A stretch of DNA of 64,000 nucleotides. Source: Candidatus Rokuibacteriota bacterium (lineage in GTDB: Bacteria > Methylomirabilota > Methylomirabilia > Rokubacteriales > CSP1-6). Position numbers and translations under genes: made by a program. Below, piece after piece: positions 51,367 to 63,159 of the stretch. Below the pieces are notes generated by a model. That model was not told the DNA's origin and searched no databases. It was given only the letters and a program-made list of their open reading frames with translations. Every line of letters starts with the position of its first letter. The stretch's first letter is position 1. The stretch lies in NCBI GenBank assembly GCA_016184125.1, contig JACPDG010000072.1, positions 1 through 64,000 on the forward strand, in the 5' to 3' direction.

Positions 51367-54084
51367 GTGACCAACTACGAGCTCGTCCTCAAGGCGCGCT
51401 CCGGCAAGCGCACGGTCGTCTCGTTCAACGCGGGCACGTTCAAGGACACCGCGGGCAGGGTGGCGGGCATCCTCGCCGCCGCCCGCGACATCACGGCGCA
51501 GAAGCGGCTCGAGGAGCAGCTCCGCGACCAGCAGAACTACAACCGGAGCCTGATCGAGTCGTCGGTGGACGCGCTCATGACCGTGGACCCGACCGGCGTC
51601 ATCACCGACGTGAACGAGCAGACCGTGAAGCTCGCCGGCTACAACAGAAAGCAGCTCGTCGGGAGCCCGTTCGTCGGCTACTTCACGGACCGGGACCACG
51701 CCGCCGCCGGCGTCCGCAAGACCTTCGAGGAGGGTGTCGTCACCAACTACGAGCTGGTGGCGCGCGCCAAGACCGGGCGCAAGATCCCCGTGTCGTTCAA
51801 CGCCTCGGTCTTCCGCGACGCGTCCGGTGAGGTGGGGGGCATCCTCGCCGCCGCCCGCGACATCACCGAGCAGAAGGGCATCGAGGCCGAGCTCCGGGAG
51901 CAGCAGTCGTACACGCGCAGCCTGATCGAGTCGAACATCGACGCCCTGATGACGACCGATCCGCTCGTCCGGCGCGTGCTTTCGGAAAACCGCGTCACGA
52001 ACTACGAGCTGACGATCCGGGCGAGGGACGGCAAGGAGACGGTGGTCTCCTACAACGCGACCACGTTCCGGGGCGCGGACGGGCGGCTGCGCGGCGTCTT
52101 CGCCGCCGCCCGCGACATCACGGACCAGAAGCGGCTCGAGCAGCAGATCACCCAGCGCAACCGCGAGCTCACGGAGGCCACGGCGTTCCTCAACAACGTG
52201 CTGGAGAGCTCCACGGAGTACTCGATCATCGCGAAGGACCTCGCCGGCAACATCCTCACGTGGAACGAAGGGGCGCGACGGAACTACGGCTACACGGCCG
52301 AGGAGATGGTGGGCCGGATGAACTCGAGCGTCCTCCACGTGCCCGAGGACCTGGCGTCCGGAAGAGTCCCGGCGCTGCTGGACACGGCCTTCCGGACGGG
52401 CAAGGCGGAGGGCGTCTTCGACCGGATCCGCAAGAACGGGGACCGGTTCGGGGCCTCGGTGGCCGTCACGCTGCGGCGCGACGCCGCCGGTGTCCCCATC
52501 GGCTACCTGCTCATCTCGAAGGACATCACGGAGCAGAAGGCGCTCGAGGAGCAGCTCCGCCGGAAGAACGAGGAGCTGGAGGAGCAGTACCGGCGGGTGC
52601 AGGAGGCGAACCGGCTCAAGAGCGAGTTCCTCGCGAACATGTCCCACGAGCTCCGCACACCGCTGCACGGCATCATCGGGTTCGCCGAGCTCATGCACGA
52701 CGGCAAGGTGGGGCCGGTCTCCGCCGAGCACAAGGAGTACCTCGGCGACATCCTCACCAGCGCACGACACCTGCTCCAGCTCATCAACGACGTGCTCGAC
52801 CTGTCGAAGGTGGAATCCGGCAAGATGGAGTTCCGTCCCGAGCCGGTGGACCTCGGGCGGCTCGTCGGCGAGGTGCGGGACATCGTCAGGACGCTCGCCG
52901 CGCAGAAGCGGATCCGGATCGGGAGCGAGATCGATCCCGGGGTCGCCGGGATCATCGCCGATCCCGCGCGACTCAAGCAGATCCTCTACAACTACCTCTC
53001 CAACGCGCTCAAGTTCACGCCGGACGAGGGACGGGTGACGGTGCGCGCCGTCCCGGAGGGCAGCGATCGCTTCCGCCTCGAGGTCGAGGACACCGGCATC
53101 GGGATCCGCCCCGAGGACATGGGCAAGCTCTTCGTGGAGTTCCAGCAGCTCGACGCGAGCACGGCCAAGAAGTACTCCGGGACCGGCCTCGGGCTCGCGC
53201 TGACGCGGCGAATGGTCGAGGCCCAGGGCGGCGAGGTCGGCGTGCGCAGCGTGCCGGGCGAGGGCAGCGTCTTCTTCGCCGTGCTCCCCCGCGTCGCGCG
53301 ACTGCTCGGCGAGGGGTCCGCGGAAGGCGCGGCGCCCCGGGCCGGCGCTCCCACCGTCCTGGTCGTCGAGGACGATCCCAGGGACCGGGCCTGGCTCGTG
53401 AACACGCTCACGGAGGCCGGCTACGGGGTGGAGACGGCCACGAACGGGGCGGAGGCCATCGCCCGCGGCCGGGCGCGAGCGTACGATGCCATCACGCTCG
53501 ACCTCCTGCTGCCCGACATCCACGGGCGCGAGGTGCTCGGCGCGCTCAGGGCCGCGGGGCCGAACCGTGAGACCCCGGTGATCGTGGTCACCGTGGTCGC
53601 GGGGGAGGGGACCGTGGGAGGCTTCCGAGTCCACGACATCCTCCTGAAGCCCGTCACAGAGGAGGACCTGCTCGCCGCCCTGAGGCGCGTCCACGCGGCG
53701 CCCGACGCCTCGCGGCCGATCATCGTCGTGGACGACGACGCCGCGGCCCTGAAGCTCGCCGAGCGGGTGCTGCGCGGGCTCGGGTATCGCGCGCTCTGCA
53801 CGCGGGACGCCGGGAGCGCGCTCGAGGCGGCGGCGCACGAGGCTCCCGCCGCCATCATTCTCGACCTGCTCATGCCGGGCATGGACAGGTTCGAGTTCCT
53901 CAGGCGGTTCAGGCGGACCGCGACGGGGCGGCGTACGCCGGTGATCGTGTGGACGGTGAAGGAGCTCACGCGCAAGGAGCGCCAGCGGCTCCAGGCCTCC
54001 GCGCAGGCGATCGTCGCCAAGGGGCAGGGTGCCGCCGCGCTCATGGAGGAGCTGGCGGCGCATGCGCCGCTGCCGCCGAGATAG
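51367..54084 (+). CDS. multi-PAS hybrid histidine kinase, C-terminal segment with two receivers
   Basis: 905 codons. PAS copies continue (SSVDALMTVDPTGVITDVNE...NRKQLVGSPFVGYFTD); at about 51966 MTTDPL joins VRRVLSENRVTNYEL, an in-frame loss of about 40 residues relative to a full copy. After a last PAS (YSIIAKDLAGNILTWNEGAR) come HisKA (EFLANMSHELRTPLHGIIGF), HATPase (N box LKQILYNYLSNALKF, G1 VEDTGIGI, G2 GTGLGLAL) and two receivers (VLVVEDDPRD...LDLLLPDI; IIVVDDDAA...LDLLMPGM). No membrane helix, so a cytoplasmic sensor. It may initiate at GTG 51367 but is more likely the rest of the gene begun at 49504. Confidence 0.8.
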   Translation: MTNYELVLKARSGKRTVVSFNAGTFKDTAGRVAGILAAARDITAQKRLEEQLRDQQNYNRSLIESSVDALMTVDPTGVITDVNEQTVKLAGYNRKQLVGSPFVGYFTDRDHAAAGVRKTFEEGVVTNYELVARAKTGRKIPVSFNASVFRDASGEVGGILAAARDITEQKGIEAELREQQSYTRSLIESNIDALMTTDPLVRRVLSENRVTNYELTIRARDGKETVVSYNATTFRGADGRLRGVFAAARDITDQKRLEQQITQRNRELTEATAFLNNVLESSTEYSIIAKDLAGNILTWNEGARRNYGYTAEEMVGRMNSSVLHVPEDLASGRVPALLDTAFRTGKAEGVFDRIRKNGDRFGASVAVTLRRDAAGVPIGYLLISKDITEQKALEEQLRRKNEELEEQYRRVQEANRLKSEFLANMSHELRTPLHGIIGFAELMHDGKVGPVSAEHKEYLGDILTSARHLLQLINDVLDLSKVESGKMEFRPEPVDLGRLVGEVRDIVRTLAAQKRIRIGSEIDPGVAGIIADPARLKQILYNYLSNALKFTPDEGRVTVRAVPEGSDRFRLEVEDTGIGIRPEDMGKLFVEFQQLDASTAKKYSGTGLGLALTRRMVEAQGGEVGVRSVPGEGSVFFAVLPRVARLLGEGSAEGAAPRAGAPTVLVVEDDPRDRAWLVNTLTEAGYGVETATNGAEAIARGRARAYDAITLDLLLPDIHGREVLGALRAAGPNRETPVIVVTVVAGEGTVGGFRVHDILLKPVTEEDLLAALRRVHAAPDASRPIIVVDDDAAALKLAERVLRGLGYRALCTRDAGSALEAAAHEAPAAIILDLLMPGMDRFEFLRRFRRTATGRRTPVIVWTVKELTRKERQRLQASAQAIVAKGQGAAALMEELAAHAPLPPR

Positions 54085-54099
54085 CGCCGGAGGCGCGCG

Positions 54100-54476
54100 A
54101 TGGCCGGTGAGCCGATCCTCGTGGTGGACGACAACCCCGTGAACCTGAAGCTCATGCGGGTGCTCCTGACCGGGGAGGGCTACGAGGTCCGCACCGCGTC
54201 GGACGCCGAGGAGGCGCTGGGGATCCTCGAGCGATTCACCCCGCGCCTGATCGTGATGGACATCGAGCTCCCCGGCATGGACGGGCTCGAGCTGACGCGG
54301 CGGCTCAAGGCCGACCCGTCGATGCGGAGCACCATCATCCTCGGCATCACGGCCTACGCCATGAAGGGTGACGACGAGCGCGTCCTCGCCGCGGGCTGCG
54401 ACGGATACCTCGCGAAGCCCGTCGACACTCGCACCTTTCCGGCGCTCGTCGCTCAGTACCTGAGCGGGAGAACGTC

Positions 54477-54480
<4 letters not shown>
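54100..54480 (+). CDS. single-domain response regulator (CheY/DivK-like)
   Basis: 126 residues, receiver only. PILVVDDNPVNLKLMRVLL gives the acidic pair, LIVMDIELPGMDGLEL the phospho-Asp (about 53), and ILGITAYAMKGDDERV with GYLAKPVD the Thr/Lys switch residues. The DNPVNL and TAYAMKGD features resemble DivK-type regulators that shuttle phosphate between kinases. It sits 15 nt after the multi-PAS kinase and overlaps the next hybrid kinase by four bases, so it probably relays between them. Confidence 0.92.
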
Positions 54481-57398
<2,918 letters not shown>

Positions 57399-57426
57399 GC
57401 GCGTCCCGGCGCACGCGCGCGGAGGC

Positions 57427-57555
57427 ATGCCCAGGGTCCTGATCGCCGACGACGACCGCGACGTGCGGCAGTTCCTCGCCGAGATCCTGCCGTCTTCGGC
57501 CCACAGCTCCCATGAGTCCGGCGGGGAGCCCGGGTCCTGGGTGCTGAACCAGTGA
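57427..57555 (+). pseudogene. truncated response regulator remnant
   Basis: 42 codons with GGAGGC just before ATG 57427. RVLIADDDRDVRQFLAEIL is a typical receiver start with the acidic pair, then the sequence changes character (PSSAHSSHESGGEPG) and stops. The phospho-Asp and the rest of the domain are absent. It sits between two hybrid kinases and appears to be another deletion scar. The 130 nt that follow before the next gene show nothing coding. Confidence 0.6.
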
Positions 57556-57688
57556 TCCTGGTCTCGAATCCAGAGGCCCGTGTCCCAGGCCGAGCACGTA
57601 CCGTCGATTTCGCTGACGGTTCAGACACTTCCGGTCTCCGCCGGATCCGGCAATCGCCTTGCTGCCGGCACGAGTGTCGAGCCCGAGG

Positions 57689-60600
57689 ATGACTGAGGAC
57701 CGACCGGAGGCGGTAAGGGCGACGCACCGCGAGCACGGGCGCTGGTGGCGGTACGACTTGCCCACGCACGGCCACTGGTGGCGGCATGCGCTCCTGGCCG
57801 TGACGGTCATTTCCGGCCTCCTGGCATCGCTCGCGGCGTTCGCCGTCGTCCGGCAGTGGGAGCGTGACCACCTCGCCGTCGATTTCGAGCGCCAGGCGTT
57901 CCGGCTCGCGGCCTCGATCGACCGCACGACGAACGAGATCGTGGCCGTGCTTCACGGCCACGCGAGCCTCTATCAAATCGGCGGGCACATCGACCCGGCC
58001 CAGTTCCACGCGCTCGCGGCCGAGGTGATCGGGCGCCACCCGGGCATCCAGGCGGTCGGGTGGATCCTGCGCGTCCCTGCGGCGGCACGGGCGGCGAACG
58101 AAGCTGCCAGGCGGGCTGACGGGTTCCCCCGGCCCGAGATCCTCGAGCGCGATAGTCGGGGCCGGATGGTCCGGGCGGGCCAAAGGGACGAATACTTTCC
58201 CCTCCACTCCGTCGAGCCCCTCGCGGGCAACGAGCATGCGCTCGGATTCGATCTCGCCTCGGAGCCTGCCCGGCGCGCTGCGCTCGAAGGCGCCCGCTCC
58301 ACCGGGGCGCCAGAGGCCACGGCGCGGGTGACGCTCTTGCGGGAGCACGGCGCGCTGCACGGCATCCTGGTCTTCGTGCCCGTCTACGCTCCGGGCTCCC
58401 TCGTGGACACGCCCGAGCAGCGCCGCGACGGCCTGCGGGGATTCGTCCTCGGCGTCTTGAACGTGGGCGATCTCGTGGACCACGCGCTGCGGCACCTCGA
58501 CGCCACGGGGATCGAGATCGAGGTGTCGGACGAGGCGGCCCCTGCCGGCGAGCGGCTCCTTCACCGCCGCAACCTCGATGGCGGGTCCGCGCGAGGCATG
58601 GTCGCCGACCTCGCCTGGCGGACCCCCGACGATGTCGCGGGCCGCCGGTGGTCCCTCACGTTCCGGCCCACCGGCGGGTACGTGACCCACAGTCCTTGGG
58701 CGTCCTGGGCCTCGCTCGCCGCGGTCCTGGCGTTCACCGCGCTGGTGTCGCTGGCCTTCGCCGCCGCGATCCGGCGCGCCGCGGAGCTCGCCGCGGCGAA
58801 GGACGGGCTCGAGGCCGAGATCGCCGCGCGCGAGCGCGCGTACGCGGCGCTCGGCGAGAGCGAGCGGCGGTACCGGCTGCTCGCGGACAACGCGAAGGAC
58901 GTGATCTCGGTCTTCGACCTGGACCTGAGGATCGTTTACGTGAGCCCGTCCATCGCCCGGCTCCGTGGCTTCACCGTCGAGGAGGCCTTGCGCCAGACGA
59001 TCGCCGAGCGGCTCACGCCGGCCTCGCTCGAGGCCGTGATGGACGCGCACGCTCGAGCCCTCCGGGCGAGCCCTGACGAGCCCGAGTGGCGGACGCTCGA
59101 GCTGGAGATGCCGTGCAAGGACGGCTCGACGGTCTGGGTCGAGACGATCCTCTCCTTCATGAACGACGACGAAGGCCGGCGGGTCGGCATCCTGAGCGTC
59201 TCGCGCGACATCACCGAGCGGAAGCGCACCGCGGAGCGCATGCGGGCGCTCGCGGAGGTCGGACGCGCGCTGTCGCAATCGCTCGACCCCACAGCGGTCG
59301 GCTCGCTCGTGGTCGATAGCGTCTGCACGCTGCTCGGCACCCGGTCCGCGGCGATCTACCGGATCGACGCCGAGCGCGGGGAGATCGTGCTCCAGGTCAC
59401 CTCCACCTCTCGCGGGAGCGACTTCTGGTGGAGCCAACGCCTTCCGCTGTCCGCAAGCCTCGGCGGCGTGGCGGTCCGCGAGCGGCACTCGGTCGCAGCC
59501 CGCGATGTGCTGTGCGATCCTCGCTTCGGGTATACCGCCGAGGTGCGCTCGTTGATCGAGGCGGCGCGCGATCGCGCGGTGCTCGCCGTGCCGCTTCAGG
59601 TGCAGGACCGCGTGTTCGGGGTGCTGACCGTCGGCGACAGGACAGGGAGAGCGTTCACCGGCAGCGACGTCGCCGTCGCCGAAGCCTTCGCCGACCAGGC
59701 CGCCATTGCGCTCGAGAACGCCCGCCTGTTCGCCGAGGCCGAGCAGCGCCGGCGGGCGGCAGAGAGCCTTGCCGACCTCGATCGGCTGATCTCGCGGTCG
59801 CTGGATCCAGACGAGGTTGCGCGGCGGGTCGCCGAGAGCCTCGGCGCCCTGCTGAGCGCCCAGTCGTCTGCGGTCTTCCAGATCGACGAGCGGAGCGGAG
59901 GCCTCAGGGTGCTCGCGGCCTGGGGGGAGCTGGAGCGCATGTACGAACCCGGCTTCCTGATGCCTCGTGGCATCGGGATGGTCGGACTCGCGATCCGCGA
60001 GGGGCTCCCGGTCGTGACGCCGGACCTTCTGACCGATGCTCGGGTCGAGCTGCCTCCGGAGATCCGGGCGCGGCTCGAGCCACTGGCGAACCGCGCCGTG
60101 CTGGCGGTGCCGCTGCTCGTACAGGGCCGGGTGACGGGTGCCGTCGGCGTCGGGGACGTCGAGGGGCGCGTCTACGGTGCCCACGACATCCGTCTCGTGG
60201 AGGCGTTCGCCCACCAGGCCGCGCTTGCCCTGGAGAATGCGCGGCTGCACAGCGAGACGGCGACGCGGCTCCGGCACACGCAGGCGCTGCTCGAGGTGAG
60301 CCAGGCCGTCGGCTCGACGCTCGATCCGACGGAGGCGTTCCGGCGAACCGTCCGGGTCGCGGTCCGCGCCCTCGGGGCGGACACGGGAGGCATCGCCGCG
60401 CTCGTGCCCGGGCGTGACGGGATCGTTCCGCTCGCCGGGTATCGAATGCCGCTGGAGGTGCTCCGGCAGGCCCCGGCTGCGGTGCCCGCGCGGCTCCTGC
60501 TCGAACGGTTGAGGTCGGAGGGCGTGATCGGCTCGAGCGACAGCCAGGACGACCCGAGCTTCCGCGAGCACCCCTGGGCGCGAGGCGTGCCGCACCGGTC

Positions 60601-61681
60601 CGTGCTCGCCTCGCCCCTGCGCATCAAGGGCGAGATGGTCGGGCTCATCGCGATCGTCTGGATCAGGGAGCGCCACGACTTCACGGAGGACGAGCGCGGC
60701 CTGATCGAGGGCATCGCGCGCCAGGCCGCGATCGGCATCGACAACGCGCGGCTCATCGAGCAGCTCCAGACGCGACAGGGCCGCCTCGAAGCGTTGCTCG
60801 CGACGAGCCGCGAGCTGTCGAGGATCCAGCCGCTCGAGGATCCAGCCGCTCGAGGACCTGCTCGATCGCATCGCGGAGGCGTGCGGTCGGCTGCTCGGAG
60901 CGCCGCTCGCGGCGTTCCGTGTCGTCGACGGGGACGAGCTCGGCCAGACCGGCGCGCGAGGCGGCGCGCGGCGCCCGGATGCGGTCTTGACCGAGCGGCT
61001 CGGGATCTGCGACAGCCTCTCCGGCAAGATCGTCCGGAGACCCTCGCGCACATCTTCGAGCCGTTCTTCACGACGAAGGAGCAGGGCAAGGGCACCGGGC
61101 TGGGCCTCGCCATGGTGTACGGCACCGTCAAGCAGAGCGCTGGCAACATCTATGTCGACAGCGGACCGGGGATCGGCACGACCTTCACGATCTACCTGCC
61201 GCCGGCCGACGGCTCCGTGGAGACAAGGGTGGGGCCTGCGTCGCCGACCGCCACGCCCGGCGGGACCGAGACGATCCTGCTCGTCGAGGACGAGGACGCC
61301 GTGCGCGAGCTCCTGCGAGAGATCCTGGCGGACCTCGGGTACACCGTCCTGACGGCCGAGGACGGAGACGCGGCGCTGGCGATCTGCGAGCGCCACGAGG
61401 GAGATCTCCACCTCGTCCTCACCGACGTGGTCATGCCGCGGCTGAGCGGCCCCGAGCTGGTGCGCCGGCTCGCGGACCTCCGGCGAGGGCTGAAGGTGAT
61501 GTACATGTCCGGCTACACCGACGGCGCGATCGCCCAGCACGGCGCCCTCGATCCCGGCACCGTGTTCCTCGAGAAGCCGTTCAGCCCGCCGAACGTCGGT
61601 CGCCTCGTCCGCCAGGTGCTCGACGGAACGAGCCTCGGCGCCGGCGGCGAGCTCGATCGCGACGGAGCACCACGTCGCTGA
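57689..61681 (+). CDS. membrane CHASE-PAS-GAF hybrid kinase, core deleted
   Basis: 1,330 codons. A membrane helix (LLAVTVISGLLASLAAFAVV), a CHASE periplasmic sensor (about 55-330; DRTTNEIVAVLHGHASLYQI), a second helix (WASLAAVLAFTALVSLAFAA), PAS (YRLLADNAKDVISVFDLDLR), then three GAF domains (about 530-1040). A 16-nt duplication at 60819-60850 shifts the frame; the lost fourth GAF (AEACGRLLGAPLAAFRVVDG) is readable one frame over until about 61037. There a deletion joins it to IFEPFFTTKEQGKGTGLGLA. The HisKA phospho-acceptor and most of the ATPase are therefore missing, yet the terminal receiver (ILLVEDEDAVRELL; TDVVMPRLSG) is intact. As sequenced it cannot autophosphorylate. Confidence 0.75.
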   Translation: MTEDRPEAVRATHREHGRWWRYDLPTHGHWWRHALLAVTVISGLLASLAAFAVVRQWERDHLAVDFERQAFRLAASIDRTTNEIVAVLHGHASLYQIGGHIDPAQFHALAAEVIGRHPGIQAVGWILRVPAAARAANEAARRADGFPRPEILERDSRGRMVRAGQRDEYFPLHSVEPLAGNEHALGFDLASEPARRAALEGARSTGAPEATARVTLLREHGALHGILVFVPVYAPGSLVDTPEQRRDGLRGFVLGVLNVGDLVDHALRHLDATGIEIEVSDEAAPAGERLLHRRNLDGGSARGMVADLAWRTPDDVAGRRWSLTFRPTGGYVTHSPWASWASLAAVLAFTALVSLAFAAAIRRAAELAAAKDGLEAEIAARERAYAALGESERRYRLLADNAKDVISVFDLDLRIVYVSPSIARLRGFTVEEALRQTIAERLTPASLEAVMDAHARALRASPDEPEWRTLELEMPCKDGSTVWVETILSFMNDDEGRRVGILSVSRDITERKRTAERMRALAEVGRALSQSLDPTAVGSLVVDSVCTLLGTRSAAIYRIDAERGEIVLQVTSTSRGSDFWWSQRLPLSASLGGVAVRERHSVAARDVLCDPRFGYTAEVRSLIEAARDRAVLAVPLQVQDRVFGVLTVGDRTGRAFTGSDVAVAEAFADQAAIALENARLFAEAEQRRRAAESLADLDRLISRSLDPDEVARRVAESLGALLSAQSSAVFQIDERSGGLRVLAAWGELERMYEPGFLMPRGIGMVGLAIREGLPVVTPDLLTDARVELPPEIRARLEPLANRAVLAVPLLVQGRVTGAVGVGDVEGRVYGAHDIRLVEAFAHQAALALENARLHSETATRLRHTQALLEVSQAVGSTLDPTEAFRRTVRVAVRALGADTGGIAALVPGRDGIVPLAGYRMPLEVLRQAPAAVPARLLLERLRSEGVIGSSDSQDDPSFREHPWARGVPHRSVLASPLRIKGEMVGLIAIVWIRERHDFTEDERGLIEGIARQAAIGIDNARLIEQLQTRQGRLEALLATSRELSRIQPLEDPAARGPARSHRGGVRSAARSAARGVPCRRRGRARPDRRARRRAAPGCGLDRAARDLRQPLRQDRPETLAHIFEPFFTTKEQGKGTGLGLAMVYGTVKQSAGNIYVDSGPGIGTTFTIYLPPADGSVETRVGPASPTATPGGTETILLVEDEDAVRELLREILADLGYTVLTAEDGDAALAICERHEGDLHLVLTDVVMPRLSGPELVRRLADLRRGLKVMYMSGYTDGAIAQHGALDPGTVFLEKPFSPPNVGRLVRQVLDGTSLGAGGELDRDGAPRR
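60819..60850. repeat. 16-nt perfect tandem duplication causing a frameshift
   Basis: CGAGGATCCAGCCGCT occurs twice in direct succession (60819-60834, 60835-60850). Removing one copy restores the fourth GAF domain frame. Confidence 0.95.
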
Positions 61682-61836
61682 TGAGACGAACGAGCCCCCA
61701 GCGGCCAGGTGTCTTCGCGCAGCGCCGGGCGCCCGCGCGCGCACCGCGTCGCCGATCCGAGCCGCATCCAGTCCCGGATACCGGCGTCACGGTAGCCCCC
61801 GTGAGCCGGCAGGCGCGTGTGATATCGTTGACCCGC

Positions 61837-62067
61837 ATGCCCCGCGAGCGCGGTGTCGATCACCTGATGAAGAAGCTGCTGCAGGCCATCGAGGCGTCGC
61901 TGACCGCCACCGAAGCGGCGCGCGAGGCCCTCCAGGAGATCCTGCGCCGCGGTGCCGACACCGGCATCTTCTTCGCGGGCGTTCGCGGTCGCGGCGGGAT
62001 GTCGTCCGACCTCACGCGCGAGGATCGCGAGTTCCTGCGGGCGCTCTCCATCCGACCCGACCGGTAG
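61837..62067 (+). CDS. small hypothetical protein
   Basis: 76 residues from ATG 61837 (66 from ATG 61867), unrecognised. It is mostly helical: HLMKKLLQAIEASLTATEAA, REALQEILRRGADTGIFFAG, then TREDREFLRALSIRPDR. No membrane segment. The frame is open upstream to 61681 but that part is compositionally unlike a protein. It lies five bases before the next small gene, which supports real translation. Confidence 0.6.
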   Translation: MPRERGVDHLMKKLLQAIEASLTATEAAREALQEILRRGADTGIFFAGVRGRGGMSSDLTREDREFLRALSIRPDR

Positions 62068-62072
62068 CGCTC

Positions 62073-62315
62073 ATGCGGGCGGTCCAGCTCGCCGTCTTCA
62101 TCGCGCTCGTGGTCGTGATCGTGGTGATGCTCTACCGCGCGCGTGGCCGGCCCGTGCGCCGGCCGGCGGCGTTGCGGGACGAGCTCGTGAAGGACCCGGT
62201 GTGCCAGACGTACGTCGTCCGCGCGCGGGCCGTGACCCGGGCTGGTCTCGACGGCCCGGTCTACTTCTGCAGCGCCGAGTGCGCCCGTCGTTACACGGCC
62301 GAGACGCGCGGCTAG
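62073..62315 (+). CDS. membrane-anchored YHS/TRASH-like metal-binding protein
   Basis: 80 residues. One N-terminal membrane helix (LAVFIALVVVIVVMLYRAR) is followed by a short cysteine domain: VKDPVCQTYVV...GPVYFCSAECARRY. The DPVC...YFCSxxC pattern is the YHS/TRASH type that binds a metal ion, and resembles PP0621-like small proteins. It lies seven bases before the methyltransferase gene. Function is unknown. Confidence 0.75.
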   Translation: MRAVQLAVFIALVVVIVVMLYRARGRPVRRPAALRDELVKDPVCQTYVVRARAVTRAGLDGPVYFCSAECARRYTAETRG

Positions 62316-62322
62316 GGCGCTC

Positions 62323-63159
62323 GTGCGCGCGTCGCACCCGGACCCGTATCGCGCGATCGACGCGCAGGCCGATCCCGACAAGCTCATCCAGTCGCTGGAG
62401 CAGCGTGGCCGGACCCGCAGCCATGCCCAGCTGCGCCGCCGCTTCCTCCGCTTCGTCGGCATCCGCCCGGCCGAGCGCGTGCTCGAGGTCGGCTGCGGGT
62501 CCGGCGTCGTCCTGCGCGACGTCGCCGCCCTCGTCGGTCCTGAAGGGCGCGTGGTCGGCGTCGATCCGAGCCGCCGCGCCGTCGACATCGCGCGATCGCT
62601 CTGTGCCGGGCCGGAGCACCGGCGGGTCACCGTCCGCCTCGGCGACGGGATGGCGCTGCCGTTTTCCGCGCGCCGGTTCGACGTGGCCCTCGCCGTGACC
62701 GTCGTGCTCCACGTCGCGGATCCGCAGGCACTGGTCACGGAGATGGCGCGCGTCACGCGGCCGGGGGGGCGCATCGGGCTCCAGGACCAGGACTTCGGCA
62801 CGGTCGCGGTCACGCATCCGGATCGTGAGCTGACCGACCGGATCATGCGCGGGGTCGCGAGCCGCATCTACGAGGAGCCGCACAGCGGGCGCCGGCTCCC
62901 CGGACTCCTGCGCGCCGCTGGCCTCGACGACGTGCGCCTGCGGACGGGCGTGTACCAGGACACCGACCTCGAGCCGTACACGAAGACGTTCCTCGAGCGC
63001 CGTGCGGAGAACGCCGTGCGGTTCGGGATCGCCGATGCGACCACCGTCCAGCGCTGGCTCGACGGCTTCACGCGGCTCGTCGCCGACCGCAGCTTCGTGA
63101 TGACAATGAACTTCTACGGCGCCGTGGGGACGAAGCCGGGACGGAAGACCGCCCAGTGA
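62323..63159 (+). CDS. SAM-dependent methyltransferase (class I)
   Basis: 278 residues with a class I fold. SAM motif I is VLEVGCGSGVVLRDVA (about 51-66), motif II GRVVGVDPSRRAVD, then GDGMALPFSARRFDVALAV (motif post-II/III) and a conserved LVTEMARVTRPGGRIGLQD. This matches UbiE/Methyltransf_11-like enzymes acting on small molecules; the acceptor is unknown. GTG 62323 follows GGGCGCTC weakly. Its stop overlaps the next gene (TGATG). Confidence 0.9.
   Translation: MRASHPDPYRAIDAQADPDKLIQSLEQRGRTRSHAQLRRRFLRFVGIRPAERVLEVGCGSGVVLRDVAALVGPEGRVVGVDPSRRAVDIARSLCAGPEHRRVTVRLGDGMALPFSARRFDVALAVTVVLHVADPQALVTEMARVTRPGGRIGLQDQDFGTVAVTHPDRELTDRIMRGVASRIYEEPHSGRRLPGLLRAAGLDDVRLRTGVYQDTDLEPYTKTFLERRAENAVRFGIADATTVQRWLDGFTRLVADRSFVMTMNFYGAVGTKPGRKTAQ

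Noticed and set aside
57556-57580. TCTCGAATCC resembling a tRNA T-loop
   Set aside because: No matching acceptor, D or anticodon stems were found around it.
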